A stretch of 64,000 nt of DNA. Source: G965212025 sp965237985 (lineage in GTDB: Bacteria; Pseudomonadota; Gammaproteobacteria; Poriferisulfidales; Oxydemutatoraceae). The notes below the pieces were generated by a model, which was not told where the DNA came from, made no database searches, and saw only the letters and a list, made by a program, of their open reading frames with translations. Each line of letters starts with the position of its first letter. Within the stretch, counting starts at the first letter, position 1. Below, in pieces: positions 19,045-27,716 of the stretch. A program made the position numbers and the translations under genes. Location of the stretch: NCBI GenBank assembly GCA_965237985.1, contig OZ250161.1, forward strand, positions 1,612,001 to 1,676,000, given 5' to 3'.

Positions 19045-20903
19045 ATTGCCAGGCGGGCTTCTTTTTTCCCGCCGTAAATCAGGTTGGCAATGGCGCGCGT
19101 GCCTATAATGGCTGTGAACATGGAGCACAGAATGCCAATGGACAACGTCACGGCAAAACCCTTGATAGGGCCAGTGCCAAAAGTGAAAAGCACCACTGCC
19201 GCAATCAGAGTAGTCACATTTGCGTCGGCAATCGTTGACAAAGCCTGTCGGTAGCCGGAATCGATGCTGACTTGCGTTGAGTTACCCTGTTTCAGATGTT
19301 CGCGGATGCGCTCGAAAATCAAGACATTGGCATCCACCGCCATACCCACTGTCAAAACGATTCCGACGATGCCGGGCAAAGTCAAGGTGGCTCCAGGTAT
19401 CAGGGACATTATGGCAACGATGAGCACGAGATTGGCAATCAAAGCAAGATTTGCCAGCATGCCGAAGGTTCGGTAATAAATCCCCATGAACAGCACGACC
19501 AGCAGGAAAGCCAAGAGAACAGAGCGCTTTCCCTGGTCGATGTTGTCCTGCCCCAGGCTCGGCCCTACGGTGCGCTCTTCCACGATCTGCATCGGGGCTG
19601 CCAGAGCTCCTGAGCGCAACAGCAAAGAAAGTTTGCGGGCCTCGCGAGTGTCGTCCAGCCCGGTAATCTGGAAGCGCTTGCCGAGCTGTTCCTGGATGCG
19701 GGCAACGTTGATGACTTCTTCCACGGTACGCAAGCGCCGCTTCGTTTCTCCGGTCAGGCTTTTTACTTTTTCGCTTTTGTTTTCAATGAATACCACCGCC
19801 ATCAATCGCTTGACATTTTCACCGGTTACTTTGCTGAACAGCCGTGCTCCTTTTCCGTCCAAAGTGATGTGCACCGCCGGCCGGCCGGTTTCGGAATCTA
19901 TGCCGGAAGACGCGCTCGTGATGTATTCCCCGCTTAGCATCACACGGCGTTTGAGCAATATCGGATCGCCATTGCGTTCGTAATACAGTTTGGTGCCACG
20001 CGGTATCCCGCCCGTTCTGGCCGCACGCTGTGGGTCTTCATTTTCCGCCACCAAGCGAAACTCCAATGTCGCGGTGGCGCCCAGGATGTCTTTCGCCCGC
20101 GCTGTGTCCTGCACTCCCGGCAATTGCACCACGATGCGATCGCGACCTTGCCGGGTAACGGTCGGCTCGGCGACTCCCAATTCGTTCACGCGCTTGCGCA
20201 AAGTCACGATGTTTTGCTGCACCGCGAAATCCGACAGTTCCTTGACCGCATTCTCGGTCAGTTGAAAAAACGCCTGCAATGGGTCTGGATTTTCTTCCTT
20301 GGCCACAAGCGCGTTCGGGCTTTCTTTTTTCACCAGCTCCACGGCCCGGTCTCTTTCCTCCTGATTGGCGAAAGAAAAAGCGATCGCGTCCGCGGCTATT
20401 CTGGTTTTTCGATAGCGTATCTTTTCCTTGCGAAACAAGGCGCGAAGTTCATTGTGATACCCCAACAATGCTTTATCTCTGGCCGCATCGACATCGACTT
20501 CCAACAAAAAATGGACGCCGCCCCGCAAGTCCAGGCCCAGGTTCATGGGTGCTGCGTTGAGCGAACGTAGCCACTCCGGAGTGGTTGCCGCCAAGTTCAA
20601 TGCCACGATGTAGCCAGGAGGAGCCCAGTCTCTCAACAGCCCAGAGGCCAGCAGCTGCGAATCCGTGTTGTGGAAACGGATCAGCAGTCCCTGAGGAGTC
20701 TTGTCCATGGACTTCCATGACACTGTCTCCTTGGCGAGCGTTTCTGTAATCTGGTCGCTGATGGTGTCGCCGATGATGCCGTCAACCACGTTGGAAATCT
20801 GTACCGCCGGATCATCGGGATAAATGTTTGGTAATGCGTAAACGGTTGCTGCCAGCAACACGAACACAATCAGGACGTGTTTCCAGACGGGATAATGGTT
20901 CAT
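19041..20903 (-). CDS. secD: Protein translocase subunit SecD
   Basis: Partner of SecF in proton-driven protein export. It has 620 residues, as in other gammaproteobacteria. The first membrane helix (HVLIVFVLLAATVYALPNIYP) is followed by the large periplasmic region with GLDLRGGVHFLLEVD near residue 125 and VNELGVAEPTVTRQGRDRI. The membrane half carries PGIVGIVLTVGMAVDANVLI and FERIREHLKQG, the conserved D-N pair needed for proton flow. The start at ATG 20903 gives MNHYPVWKH. It lies six bases downstream of yajC, forming yajC-secD-secF; tgt, usually upstream of yajC, sits elsewhere (38.9 kb). Confidence 0.98.
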   Translation of the reverse strand: MNHYPVWKHVLIVFVLLAATVYALPNIYPDDPAVQISNVVDGIIGDTISDQITETLAKETVSWKSMDKTPQGLLIRFHNTDSQLLASGLLRDWAPPGYIVALNLAATTPEWLRSLNAAPMNLGLDLRGGVHFLLEVDVDAARDKALLGYHNELRALFRKEKIRYRKTRIAADAIAFSFANQEERDRAVELVKKESPNALVAKEENPDPLQAFFQLTENAVKELSDFAVQQNIVTLRKRVNELGVAEPTVTRQGRDRIVVQLPGVQDTARAKDILGATATLEFRLVAENEDPQRAARTGGIPRGTKLYYERNGDPILLKRRVMLSGEYITSASSGIDSETGRPAVHITLDGKGARLFSKVTGENVKRLMAVVFIENKSEKVKSLTGETKRRLRTVEEVINVARIQEQLGKRFQITGLDDTREARKLSLLLRSGALAAPMQIVEERTVGPSLGQDNIDQGKRSVLLAFLLVVLFMGIYYRTFGMLANLALIANLVLIVAIMSLIPGATLTLPGIVGIVLTVGMAVDANVLIFERIREHLKQGNSTQVSIDSGYRQALSTIADANVTTLIAAVVLFTFGTGPIKGFAVTLSIGILCSMFTAIIGTRAIANLIYGGKKEARLAI

Positions 20904-20909
20904 GGGTGT

Positions 20910-21236
20910 TTAGTCTTTCAAAGTCCCTTTCGGCATCAGTTGTGCCACTGCCTGTTTTTGGACTTTCACGATCATGTTGTTGGACACTTCAAGTTTTACG
21001 AAAGTTTCGCCAACTTCCACCACGCGACCGAGCAACCCACCGTTGGTGACTATCTCATCGTTGCGCGACAGGGAGGCGATCATTTGCTTGTGTTCCTTGT
21101 TGCGCTTGCTTTGGGGGCGGATAACCAGCAGGTAGAGAATGAGGAAAAACGCCCCAAGCAAAACCAGAGTTTCAATGCCGCCACTCGAGGAGGGGTTTGG
21201 TGTTTGCGCCATGGCATTTTGAATAAAAATTTCCAT
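20910..21236 (-). CDS. yajC: Preprotein translocase auxiliary subunit YajC
   Basis: Small inner-membrane protein that associates with SecDF. The 108-residue sequence has one helix (TLVLLGAFFLILYLLVIRP) followed by the conserved Q-S-K-R-N-K-E-H motif and GDEIVT-like NDEIVTNGGLLGRVVEV. A ribosome site GAGGTAGG lies upstream of the ATG at 21236. The first about 16 codons and the leader are duplicated 218 bases upstream (see the repeat at 21189-21529). It is the first gene of yajC-secD-secF, with rmuC upstream in the same direction. Confidence 0.95.
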   Translation of the reverse strand: MEIFIQNAMAQTPNPSSSGGIETLVLLGAFFLILYLLVIRPQSKRNKEHKQMIASLSRNDEIVTNGGLLGRVVEVGETFVKLEVSNNMIVKVQKQAVAQLMPKGTLKD

Positions 21237-21529
21237 CAGTATTTCCTACCTCTTCTGTGAAGATTCTGGGCTTTCCAAGTGTCTTTATGCCGTTCCCGGG
21301 TTTTCACCTTGGATGCGCGGCTGCGATAGAACCTAGGGCCGTAAGATTATGGCACAACTCGGCTGTCGCCAAACGCCGGCCAGTGGAGCAAAAACAAGGT
21401 TTATCTGGAGGGGGTTGGTGTGTGCGCCATGGCATTTTGAATAAAAATTTCCACCAGTATTTCCTACCTCTTCTGTGAAGATTCTGGGCTTTCCAAGTGT
21501 CTTTATGCCGTTCCTTGGTTTTTCACCTT
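21189..21529 (-). repeat. Two direct copies of the yajC leader and first codons
   Basis: Bases 21189-21310 (yajC codons 1-16 plus leader) recur almost unchanged at 21407-21529, a period of 218. The upstream copy keeps the ribosome site, but its ATG is changed to GTG. The spacer 21311-21406 is single-copy. Immediately beyond, the rmuC-tail repeat begins, so the whole rmuC-yajC gap is made of duplicated ends of the two flanking genes. Confidence 0.95.
21401..21454 (-). CDS. Possible 17-codon leader frame, decoy copy of the YajC N-terminus
   Basis: In the upstream duplicate the GTG at 21454 opens a frame reading VEIFIQNAMAHTPTPSR and stopping with TAA at 21401. It has the same GAGGTAGG ribosome site and spacing as yajC itself. 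The first ten residues are those of YajC and the frame then ends before the membrane helix. It may be translated simply because the duplicated leader carries the signals; no function is implied. It is short and could equally be an inert by-product. Confidence 0.3.
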   Translation of the reverse strand: MEIFIQNAMAHTPTPSR

Positions 21530-22540
21530 CCGCTAAAGCTGGGGTCGCGCCCAAGTTGCCGTCCGTTGCCGTTTTCGGCAAAGACTTTTTGCCTGGTCTA
21601 CCAAGTTGCCGCGCCCCTTTGCCAGTCTGAGCATAACGGTTTCGTGGCTGTCTCTCTGCCTGTTGCCAGCTGCGTCCCGAGGAAAGTCGACGTGTCGACA
21701 TCGGCCCGGAATTTTCCACCATCCGGCATGAACTCCCCGTCACCAGCCGCCACTCACCATCAAGTCTCCACGTCCTGTTCATTGGAAGCTTCTTCCGCTA
21801 AAGCTGGGGTCGCGCCCAAGTTGCCGTCCGTTGCTGTTTTCGGCAAAGACTTTTTGCCCTGTATGCCCAACTCTTCCAGTTTTTTTGCCTGGTCTACCAA
21901 GTTGCCGCGCCCCTTTGCCAGTCTGAGCATAACGGTTTCGTGGCTTTCTCTCTGCCTGTTGCCAGCTGCGTCCCGAGGAAAGTCGACGTGTCGCCATCGG
22001 CCCGGAATTTTCCATCATCCGGCATGAACTCCCCGTCACCAGCCGCCACTCACCATCAAGTCGCCACGTCCTGTTCATTGGAAGCTTCTTCCGCTAAAGC
22101 TGGGGTCGCGTCCAAGTTGCCGTCCGTTGCCGTTTTCGGCAAAGACTTTTTGCCCTGTATGCCCAACTCTTCCAGTTTTTTTTGGCCTGGCCTACATAAG
22201 TTGCCGCGCCCCTTTGCCAGTCTGAGCATAACGGTTTCGTGGCTTTCTCTCTGCCTGTTGCCAGCTGCGTCCCGAGGAAAGTCGACGTGTCGCCATCGGC
22301 CCGGAATTTTCCACCATCCGGCATGAACTCCCCGTCACCAGCCGCCACTCACCATCAAGTCTCCACGTCCTGTTCATTGGAAGCTTCTTCCGCTAAAGCT
22401 GGGGTCGCGCCCAAGTTGCCGTCCGTTGCTGTTTTCGGCAAAGACTTTTTGCCCTGTATGCCCAACTCTTCCAGTTTTTTTGCCTGGCCTACTAAGTTGC
22501 CGCGCCCCTTTGCCAGTCTGAGCATAACGGTTTCGTGGCT
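21526..22540 (-). repeat. Tandem copies of the rmuC 3' end, about 298-bp unit
   Basis: The anchor CTTCCGCTAAAGCTGGGGTCG occurs at about 21527, 21790, 22088 and 22387. The last belongs to the intact rmuC end, so there are three extra copies; the leftmost lacks about 35 bases. On the minus strand each unit holds rmuC codons from about KGRGNLVGQAKKLEELG to the stop plus downstream sequence, then a linker (about GAAAGTCGACGTGTCG on the plus strand) back to the coding part. Differences between copies are few, pointing to recent duplication or homogenisation. Confidence 0.96.
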
Positions 22541-23662
22541 TTTGCAGGCCCGTTCCAGGTTTTTCCCCAAGTCTTTCGCAGACTCCAGGACGCCACTTAC
22601 TTTATTGTAGAAAGACGCAGCCTGTCGCACAATTTTCTGGGTGTTCTCTTGCTGCTTGTGAGAGCGCCAGAGGTTTTCAATGATGCGTAAAGTCGGCATC
22701 AAGGTATTGAGCGTCACGAGTCCGACGCGCATTCGCAAAGACTCATCGAATAACGAGGAGTCTTCGTTCAGTGCCGCCGCCAGCGCGTTCTCCAAGGGCA
22801 CAAACATGAGAACGAAATCCAGCGAGTGGACCTGCGGCAGGTCTTGGTAGTTTTTCGCGGCCAGGTCTTTGATATGTTTGCGCATGGCTGCCAGGTGTGC
22901 TTTCAGGCATTTGCTTTTGGCCTCCTCGTTTTTTGCCTCCTGGGCGTTCAGGTAGTCGACCATATTCAGTTTTGAATCGATGATGACCTGGCGGTCAGTC
23001 GGCAATTCAATCACTATGTCTGGGCGTAACAGGGTGCCGTCTTCGTTGCGATAGCTTTTCTGGGCGTGATAATCCACGCCTTCCTGCAGCCCTGCGGCTT
23101 CAAGGATGCGTCCCAGCTGCACTTCCCCCCAACTGCCTCGTACCTGCGGTGACCGACGCAAGGCGCTTACCAGCTCCTGCGCTTCGTGCGCCAGGGATTC
23201 ATTTATTTCACGTACGTTTTTCAAACCTTCAACCAGCGTGGTGCGCTCCCGGGTAGTTTCATGTCCTTGTCGTTCCAGTTGTTCGCGAAACTGCTGAAAC
23301 GCTTCCTGAAGTGGTTTTACGGTGGCATTGAGTTCGCTTTTCCCACGTTCGGCGTAACGGCTGTCAAGCACCTTCATGCTTTTCAAAGTCGCCTGTTCGA
23401 GCCGCGCGTCGAGGGACTGTTCATGTTCTTGGTAAATTTGCGTGCGGCTTTCCAGTCGTGCGCACTCTTCACGTTGCAACTGATGCGCTGCACGTTCTTT
23501 TTCCAGTTCCGATTGCTCGTGGCGAAGCTGCGTTTCCTGTTCCCGACACAAGGTCTCCACCTGCTTGCGTTTCTGTTGTTCCATTTTGTGTTTGTGCACG
23601 AAAAACATTGCCCCGATAGCGCCCCCCGCACCAGCGCCGAGCAATAAATAGATCACTTCCAC
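22355..23662 (-). CDS. rmuC: DNA recombination protein RmuC homologue
   Basis: RmuC-family protein, linked in E. coli to limiting inversions at short inverted repeats; the fold contains a nuclease-like core. It has 435 residues. An N-terminal membrane helix (VIYLLLGAGAGGAIGAMFFV) is followed by a long charged coiled coil (about residues 28-150). The RmuC domain includes RGSWGEVQLGRILEAAGL, RPDIVIELPTDRQVIIDSKL and LDFVLMFVPLENALAAAL. The aspartate and the DSK triad of the PD-(D/E)xK-like core are present. The C-terminal tail after about residue 390 is low-conservation sequence and is the part duplicated downstream. The start is ATG 23662. Confidence 0.95.
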   Translation of the reverse strand: MEVIYLLLGAGAGGAIGAMFFVHKHKMEQQKRKQVETLCREQETQLRHEQSELEKERAAHQLQREECARLESRTQIYQEHEQSLDARLEQATLKSMKVLDSRYAERGKSELNATVKPLQEAFQQFREQLERQGHETTRERTTLVEGLKNVREINESLAHEAQELVSALRRSPQVRGSWGEVQLGRILEAAGLQEGVDYHAQKSYRNEDGTLLRPDIVIELPTDRQVIIDSKLNMVDYLNAQEAKNEEAKSKCLKAHLAAMRKHIKDLAAKNYQDLPQVHSLDFVLMFVPLENALAAALNEDSSLFDESLRMRVGLVTLNTLMPTLRIIENLWRSHKQQENTQKIVRQAASFYNKVSGVLESAKDLGKNLERACKSHETVMLRLAKGRGNLVGQAKKLEELGIQGKKSLPKTATDGNLGATPALAEEASNEQDVET

Positions 23663-23861
23663 TGTCGTCCTCCCGAAACAGAAAATATCAAGTATTCTGC
23701 ATTTTATGCCGAGCTTTGCTTGTCCGCCGGGCAGGAATCCTACAGAGACACTCTCTGTTCAAAGCGGCCAGCATGGTCGCGCGCAGCTGCCGCGCCCCTC
23801 CGCCGGCAACAGTATTCAGGATGGTGCGGTTATGGTCATCCGGATACGTCACGCCAGCTCA

Positions 23862-24998
23862 CTAGGGTTCTTGCCGACTTTCCCCGGTAGGCTTCATCGG
23901 CGGCAGGGTCTGCTTCCCTCTCGTGTGCTCGCTCTGCCTGAGTAGTGCCCAGCGGACGTGCTCGCGCACCAAGGGTGAGGAGTGGTTCGTTCTACTGCGC
24001 AACGCCTGAGCCACCTTTTTGCTGCGCGGCGCGTTGCCGAGCCCCACGGCAAGATTGCGCAGCCAGCGTTCGTAACCCAGTCGGCGCAAAGTGCTGCCAC
24101 GCGTCCGGGCAGCAAAGTCTTTTTCATCCCAGTCCCAGAGAGACAGCAAAGTCGCAGCGTCCAGTCCCTTGCGCACCTGGAAAGCAGTTTCTTCGCTGGT
24201 TTTCGCAAAACGGTTCCAAGGGCAGATGGTCTGGCAATCGTCGCAGCCGAAAATACGATTGCCGATCAACGGTCTCAGTGTTTCCGGGATAGTCCCTTTG
24301 TGCTCGATAGTGAGGTAAGCGATGCAACGACTTGCGTCCAACCGGTATGGTGCGATGATGGCACGGGTCGGACACACATCCAAGCAGCGTCGGCAACTGC
24401 CACAGTGGTTTTTTGCGGGACGGGAAACGGGGAGCGGGAGGTTGGTGTAGAGCTCGCCGAGAAAAAACCACGAACCCACACGGCGATTGAGCACCAAGGT
24501 GTTTTTCCCAATCCAGCCCAAACCCGCTTGTTCGGCAATGGCTTTTTCCATGACCGGGGCACTGTCGCAAAAAGCTCGGTAATGAAAAGTTCCGGCGGCC
24601 TGAGTAATTTTGTCAGCGAGTTTCTGCAAACGTTTGCGTATCAGTTTGTGGTAATCACCACCAAGTGCGTAGCGGGCAATCTGTGCCAGGTCGGAAGCGT
24701 CTTCGTCGAGGCCATGACCGGCAACCCCGGGCGGCAAATAATTCATCCGTACTGAAATGATGGTTAGGGTTCCGGGCATCAGTTGTGCCGGACGCGTACG
24801 CTTGGTGCCATGTTTTTCCATGAATGCCATGTCGCCGTGCATGCCATCGCGCAACCAATTCAGCAGGCGACTTTCGTGTTCGCCGATGTCTGCGTGACTG
24901 ATTCCGGTCGCCTGAAAGCCCAGCTCGCTTGCCCACCGCTTGATTCGTTGCACCAGTCTTCGCAGCTTCGTTGTAGCAAGCGAGGTGTCGCCTGACAC
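23862..24998 (-). CDS. queG: Epoxyqueuosine reductase QueG
   Basis: Reduces epoxyqueuosine to queuosine in tRNA with cobalamin and two 4Fe-4S clusters. From the GTG at 24998 the protein has 378 residues, the normal length. Seen are GFQATGISHADIGEHESRLL near the N-terminus, the cobalamin-site region with GLGWIGKNTLVLNRRVGSW, the ferredoxin-type cysteines CGSCRRCLDVCPTRAI and CDDCQTICPWN, and HEAT-like C-terminal helices. The frame stays open to 25100 through repeats, so an extended N-terminus (KAHDLPQVS, KARDPLTNQAS) is possible. tgt and queA of the same pathway lie at 38.9-41.3 kb. Confidence 0.95.
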   Translation of the reverse strand: MSGDTSLATTKLRRLVQRIKRWASELGFQATGISHADIGEHESRLLNWLRDGMHGDMAFMEKHGTKRTRPAQLMPGTLTIISVRMNYLPPGVAGHGLDEDASDLAQIARYALGGDYHKLIRKRLQKLADKITQAAGTFHYRAFCDSAPVMEKAIAEQAGLGWIGKNTLVLNRRVGSWFFLGELYTNLPLPVSRPAKNHCGSCRRCLDVCPTRAIIAPYRLDASRCIAYLTIEHKGTIPETLRPLIGNRIFGCDDCQTICPWNRFAKTSEETAFQVRKGLDAATLLSLWDWDEKDFAARTRGSTLRRLGYERWLRNLAVGLGNAPRSKKVAQALRSRTNHSSPLVREHVRWALLRQSEHTRGKQTLPPMKPTGESRQEP

Positions 24999-25017
24999 GC
25001 TGGTTTGGTGAGTTGGC

Positions 25018-25530
25018 GAACCGCGGGTTTTCACGCTGGCCTGGTTGGTTAGCGGGTCGCGGGCTTTCACGCTGACCTGTGGCAAGTCATGGGCTTTCAT
25101 GCTGTTTGGTTGGCGAACCGCGGGCTTTCACGCTGACCTGCGGCGAGTCATGGGCTTTCATGCTGGTTTGGTTGGTTAGCGAACCGCGGGCTTTCATGCT
25201 GGCCTGGTTTGGTTGGTTGTGGCAAGTCATGGGCTTTTGCTGGTTTGGTTGGTTAGCGAACCGCGGGCTTTCACGCTGACCTGTGGCAAGTCATGGGCTT
25301 TCATGCTGACCTGTTGGTTAGCGAACCGCGGGCTTTCATGCTGGCCTGTGGCAAGTCATGGGCTTTCATGCTGGCCTGGTTGGTTAGCGGGTCGCGGGCA
25401 CTCATGCTGACCTGTGGCAAGTCATGGGCTTTCATGCTGACTTGCGGGGAGTCATGGGCTTTCATGCTGGCCTGGTTGGTTAGCGGGGCGCGGGCTTTCA
25501 CGCTGGCCTGCGGCGAGTCATGAGTTTTCA
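25018..25530 (-). repeat. Minisatellite of alternating 30- and 36-bp monomers at the queG 5' end
   Basis: On the minus strand two monomers alternate. A 30-bp type encodes MKAHDLPQVS and a 36-bp type encodes about MKARGSLTNQAS; there are about fourteen monomers in all. Both lengths are multiples of three, and the frame next to queG is that of queG, unlike the other arrays in this window. Small deletions (near 25110 and 25205-25240) break the frame further upstream. This fills most of the space between queG and the divergent nnrDE promoter. Confidence 0.9.
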
Positions 25531-25680
25531 CACGGTGCCAAAAAATTGTCTGTCAAACCGGGAGCGGGTAACGGGGAATGATGTTTGTGGCAGTAGCTGC
25601 ATTGGAGAATTTTACAGATTTCGGGGCTCCGGCGGCATCCAGAATGTTTTTTGCACAAAGCAAAAATCACAGCGTCTGGT

Positions 25681-25708
25681 TTGACCCTTTCCTGAGGGGC
25701 GTTATTAT
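25681..25708 (+). promoter_or_regulatory. Sigma70-type promoter of nnrDE, predicted leaderless transcript
   Basis: TTGACC (25681-25686) and TATTAT (25703-25708) are separated by 16 bases. A start seven bases beyond the -10 falls on the A of the nnrDE ATG at 25715. No ribosome site precedes that ATG, which fits a leaderless message. Prediction from pattern only. Confidence 0.55.
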
Positions 25709-25714
25709 CATTGC

Positions 25715-27214
25715 ATGCTTCCCCTGTACACCTCTCGGCAAAGCAAAAAGCTTGACGAGATCATTATTGGTACCGGCCTGATCAGTGGTGCCGAATTGAT
25801 GAGCCGCGCCGCCCATGCGTGCTTCGATGAAATCGTGAAACGTTGGTCGGAAGCCAGAGAAATCACGATTTTCGCAGGTCCTGGCAACAACGGAGGGGAC
25901 GGATATTTGCTGGGTGCCTTGTTGTTGCTTGAAGACAGGTACGACGTAAAACTGGTGGCGTGCGCAGCAGGGAGGACTTTGTCGAGGGATGCCTCTGCGG
26001 CGCGGGAACAATTTTTGGCAGGAGGAGGTTCGGAGTTTCCAGCAGGGACTCTGCTGCGCGGAGATTTGCTGGTCGACGCCATGTTCGGTACCGGCCTGAA
26101 ACGGCCTCTGGATGCCGATACATTATCGATAGTGGGCCATATCAATGACGCGCAATGCACCGTGCTGGCCGTGGATGTGCCAAGCGGGCTGAACTCGGAT
26201 ACCGGAGCCATGATGCCGCAGGCCGTGCGAGCGGATGCAACCGTTACATTCATTGTCCGCAAACAGGGACTGTACACCGCTCAAGGTCGCGATTGTTGCG
26301 GAGAAATCGTTTTTGCCTCCCTGGGGGAGTGGCAAGAAGTACTCGCCGAGGAACCGGCAGCGGCGCAGTTGCTTTCCTACCGCGATGTCTGTGGACATCT
26401 GTCGCCCTGTCGCCGTGATGTTCATAAAGGTGATCTGGGTCACGTCTTAGTCATCGGCGGCAACCATGGCACGGCCGGTGCGGCGCGGCTTTGTGCCGAG
26501 GCGGCATTGCGCAGTGGTGCCGGATTGGTGAGCGTCGCCACACGTCCTGAGCACGTGGCAACAATCGCCGCCGATTGTCCGCCCCTGATGGTGCATGCCG
26601 TGTCCGGCGCGAAAGAAGCACTGCCGCTGACAGCCCGTGCCGATATTGTGGCCGTGGGGCCGGGGCTGGGGCAAGATGACTGGGCGATGGAGATGATGTC
26701 GGTGGCTCTGGATGCGAAACAATGGCGGGTTGTGGATGCCGACGCGCTGAATTTGCTCGCCATCGAACCGTGCCGTTCGCAACGCTGGGTGCTGACGCCG
26801 CACCCTGGCGAGGCAGGACGGATGCTGGGGATTTCCAGTGCCGAGGTGCAAAAAGACCGCTTTCTGGCGTTGGCACAGCTGCGCGAACGCTATGGTGGGG
26901 TGTGCGTCCTCAAAGGTTCCGGCACACTGCTTGCGGCACATGACATGCCTTGCCCCACCGTCGTCCTGCCCGGTAATCCCGGGATGGCGACAGCGGGTGC
27001 CGGTGATGTCTTGACCGGCGTGGTGGCGGGTTTGCTCGCCCAAGGCTTGAAGCCGGAGGTGGCCGCACAAACTGCGGTGTGTGTGCACGCGCAGGCCGGA
27101 GATGATGCCGCGCAGAGTGGTGAGCGCGGCCTGCTGGCGACGGACATTCTGGCGGCCTTGCGCAGACGAGTGAACCCTGGCATGGATGCGAATGACGAAA
27201 AGGCTGTTTGTTGA
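25715..27214 (+). CDS. nnrDE: Bifunctional NAD(P)H-hydrate epimerase / ADP-dependent dehydratase
   Basis: Repairs hydrated NADH and NADPH. The N-terminal epimerase (NnrE, about residues 1-215) shows LPLYTSRQSKKLDEI at the start, FAGPGNNGGDGYLLG near residue 55 and DAMFGTGLKRPL. The C-terminal ribokinase-like dehydratase (NnrD, about 225-490) shows KGDLGHVLVIGGNHGTAGAA, VVDADALNLLA, LTPHPGEAGRML, VLKGSGTLLA and GNPGMATAGAGDVLTG. It has 499 residues, the usual length of the fusion. The start at 25715 matches the typical LPLYT N-terminus, although no ribosome site is visible. It overlaps tsaE by 29 bases and heads the operon nnrDE-tsaE-amidase. Confidence 0.97.
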   Translation: MLPLYTSRQSKKLDEIIIGTGLISGAELMSRAAHACFDEIVKRWSEAREITIFAGPGNNGGDGYLLGALLLLEDRYDVKLVACAAGRTLSRDASAAREQFLAGGGSEFPAGTLLRGDLLVDAMFGTGLKRPLDADTLSIVGHINDAQCTVLAVDVPSGLNSDTGAMMPQAVRADATVTFIVRKQGLYTAQGRDCCGEIVFASLGEWQEVLAEEPAAAQLLSYRDVCGHLSPCRRDVHKGDLGHVLVIGGNHGTAGAARLCAEAALRSGAGLVSVATRPEHVATIAADCPPLMVHAVSGAKEALPLTARADIVAVGPGLGQDDWAMEMMSVALDAKQWRVVDADALNLLAIEPCRSQRWVLTPHPGEAGRMLGISSAEVQKDRFLALAQLRERYGGVCVLKGSGTLLAAHDMPCPTVVLPGNPGMATAGAGDVLTGVVAGLLAQGLKPEVAAQTAVCVHAQAGDDAAQSGERGLLATDILAALRRRVNPGMDANDEKAVC

Positions 27215-27716
27215 AACGCGCCGAGGCGAAGAAACCGAAGCCTTGGCAGGTGCCCTCGCCGACAAGGTCGGCGAGGCCGAAAGCATATGGCTGCTCGGCG
27301 AAATCGGCAGCGGTAAAACAACATTTTGTCGCGGCTTCATTCGTGCCCTCGGTTATTCGGGAAACGTGAAAAGCCCGACCTTTACGCTCATTGAACGCTA
27401 TCCGGAATGTCTGCCGCAAATCACCCATTTTGACTGTTACCGGTTGCACAACGCCCATGAATTTACAGTACTGGGTGCGGAAACGTATTTTGATGACAGT
27501 CTCTGCCTCATAGAGTGGCCCGAACAGGTTGTCGCCGCATTGCCCCCCCCGGCACTGAAGATTTTCTTTGCGCATCTTGAAGTGGGCAGGCAATTACGAC
27601 TCGAAGCGCAAAATAACCGCTGGCAGAAATGCCTCGCCAGCCTGACAGACGAAATGGCCCAACCCCGCACCGCACACCGGAACCGCCACCTGCCGACCCC
27701 AACCCGTCCGACTTAA
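27186..27716 (+). CDS. tsaE: tRNA threonylcarbamoyladenosine biosynthesis ATPase TsaE
   Basis: ATPase that drives turnover of the TsaB-TsaD complex making t6A on ANN-reading tRNAs. It has 176 residues. The P-loop is GEIGSGKTTFCRGF near residue 40, followed by SPTFTLIERY, HFDCYRLHNAHEF and IEWPEQV, all conserved in TsaE. The last about 25 residues (after CLASLTDEM) are proline- and threonine-rich and not typical; they overlap the start region of the amidase gene. The start is ATG at 27186 or 27192 inside the nnrDE 3' end. The nnr-tsaE-amiB order is standard for gammaproteobacteria. Confidence 0.95.
   Translation: MRMTKRLFVETRRGEETEALAGALADKVGEAESIWLLGEIGSGKTTFCRGFIRALGYSGNVKSPTFTLIERYPECLPQITHFDCYRLHNAHEFTVLGAETYFDDSLCLIEWPEQVVAALPPPALKIFFAHLEVGRQLRLEAQNNRWQKCLASLTDEMAQPRTAHRNRHLPTPTRPT

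Noticed and set aside
21497..22610. Plus-strand frames of 120-176 codons in the rmuC-tail repeats
   Set aside because: Shadows of repeated rmuC 3' sequence on the opposite strand.
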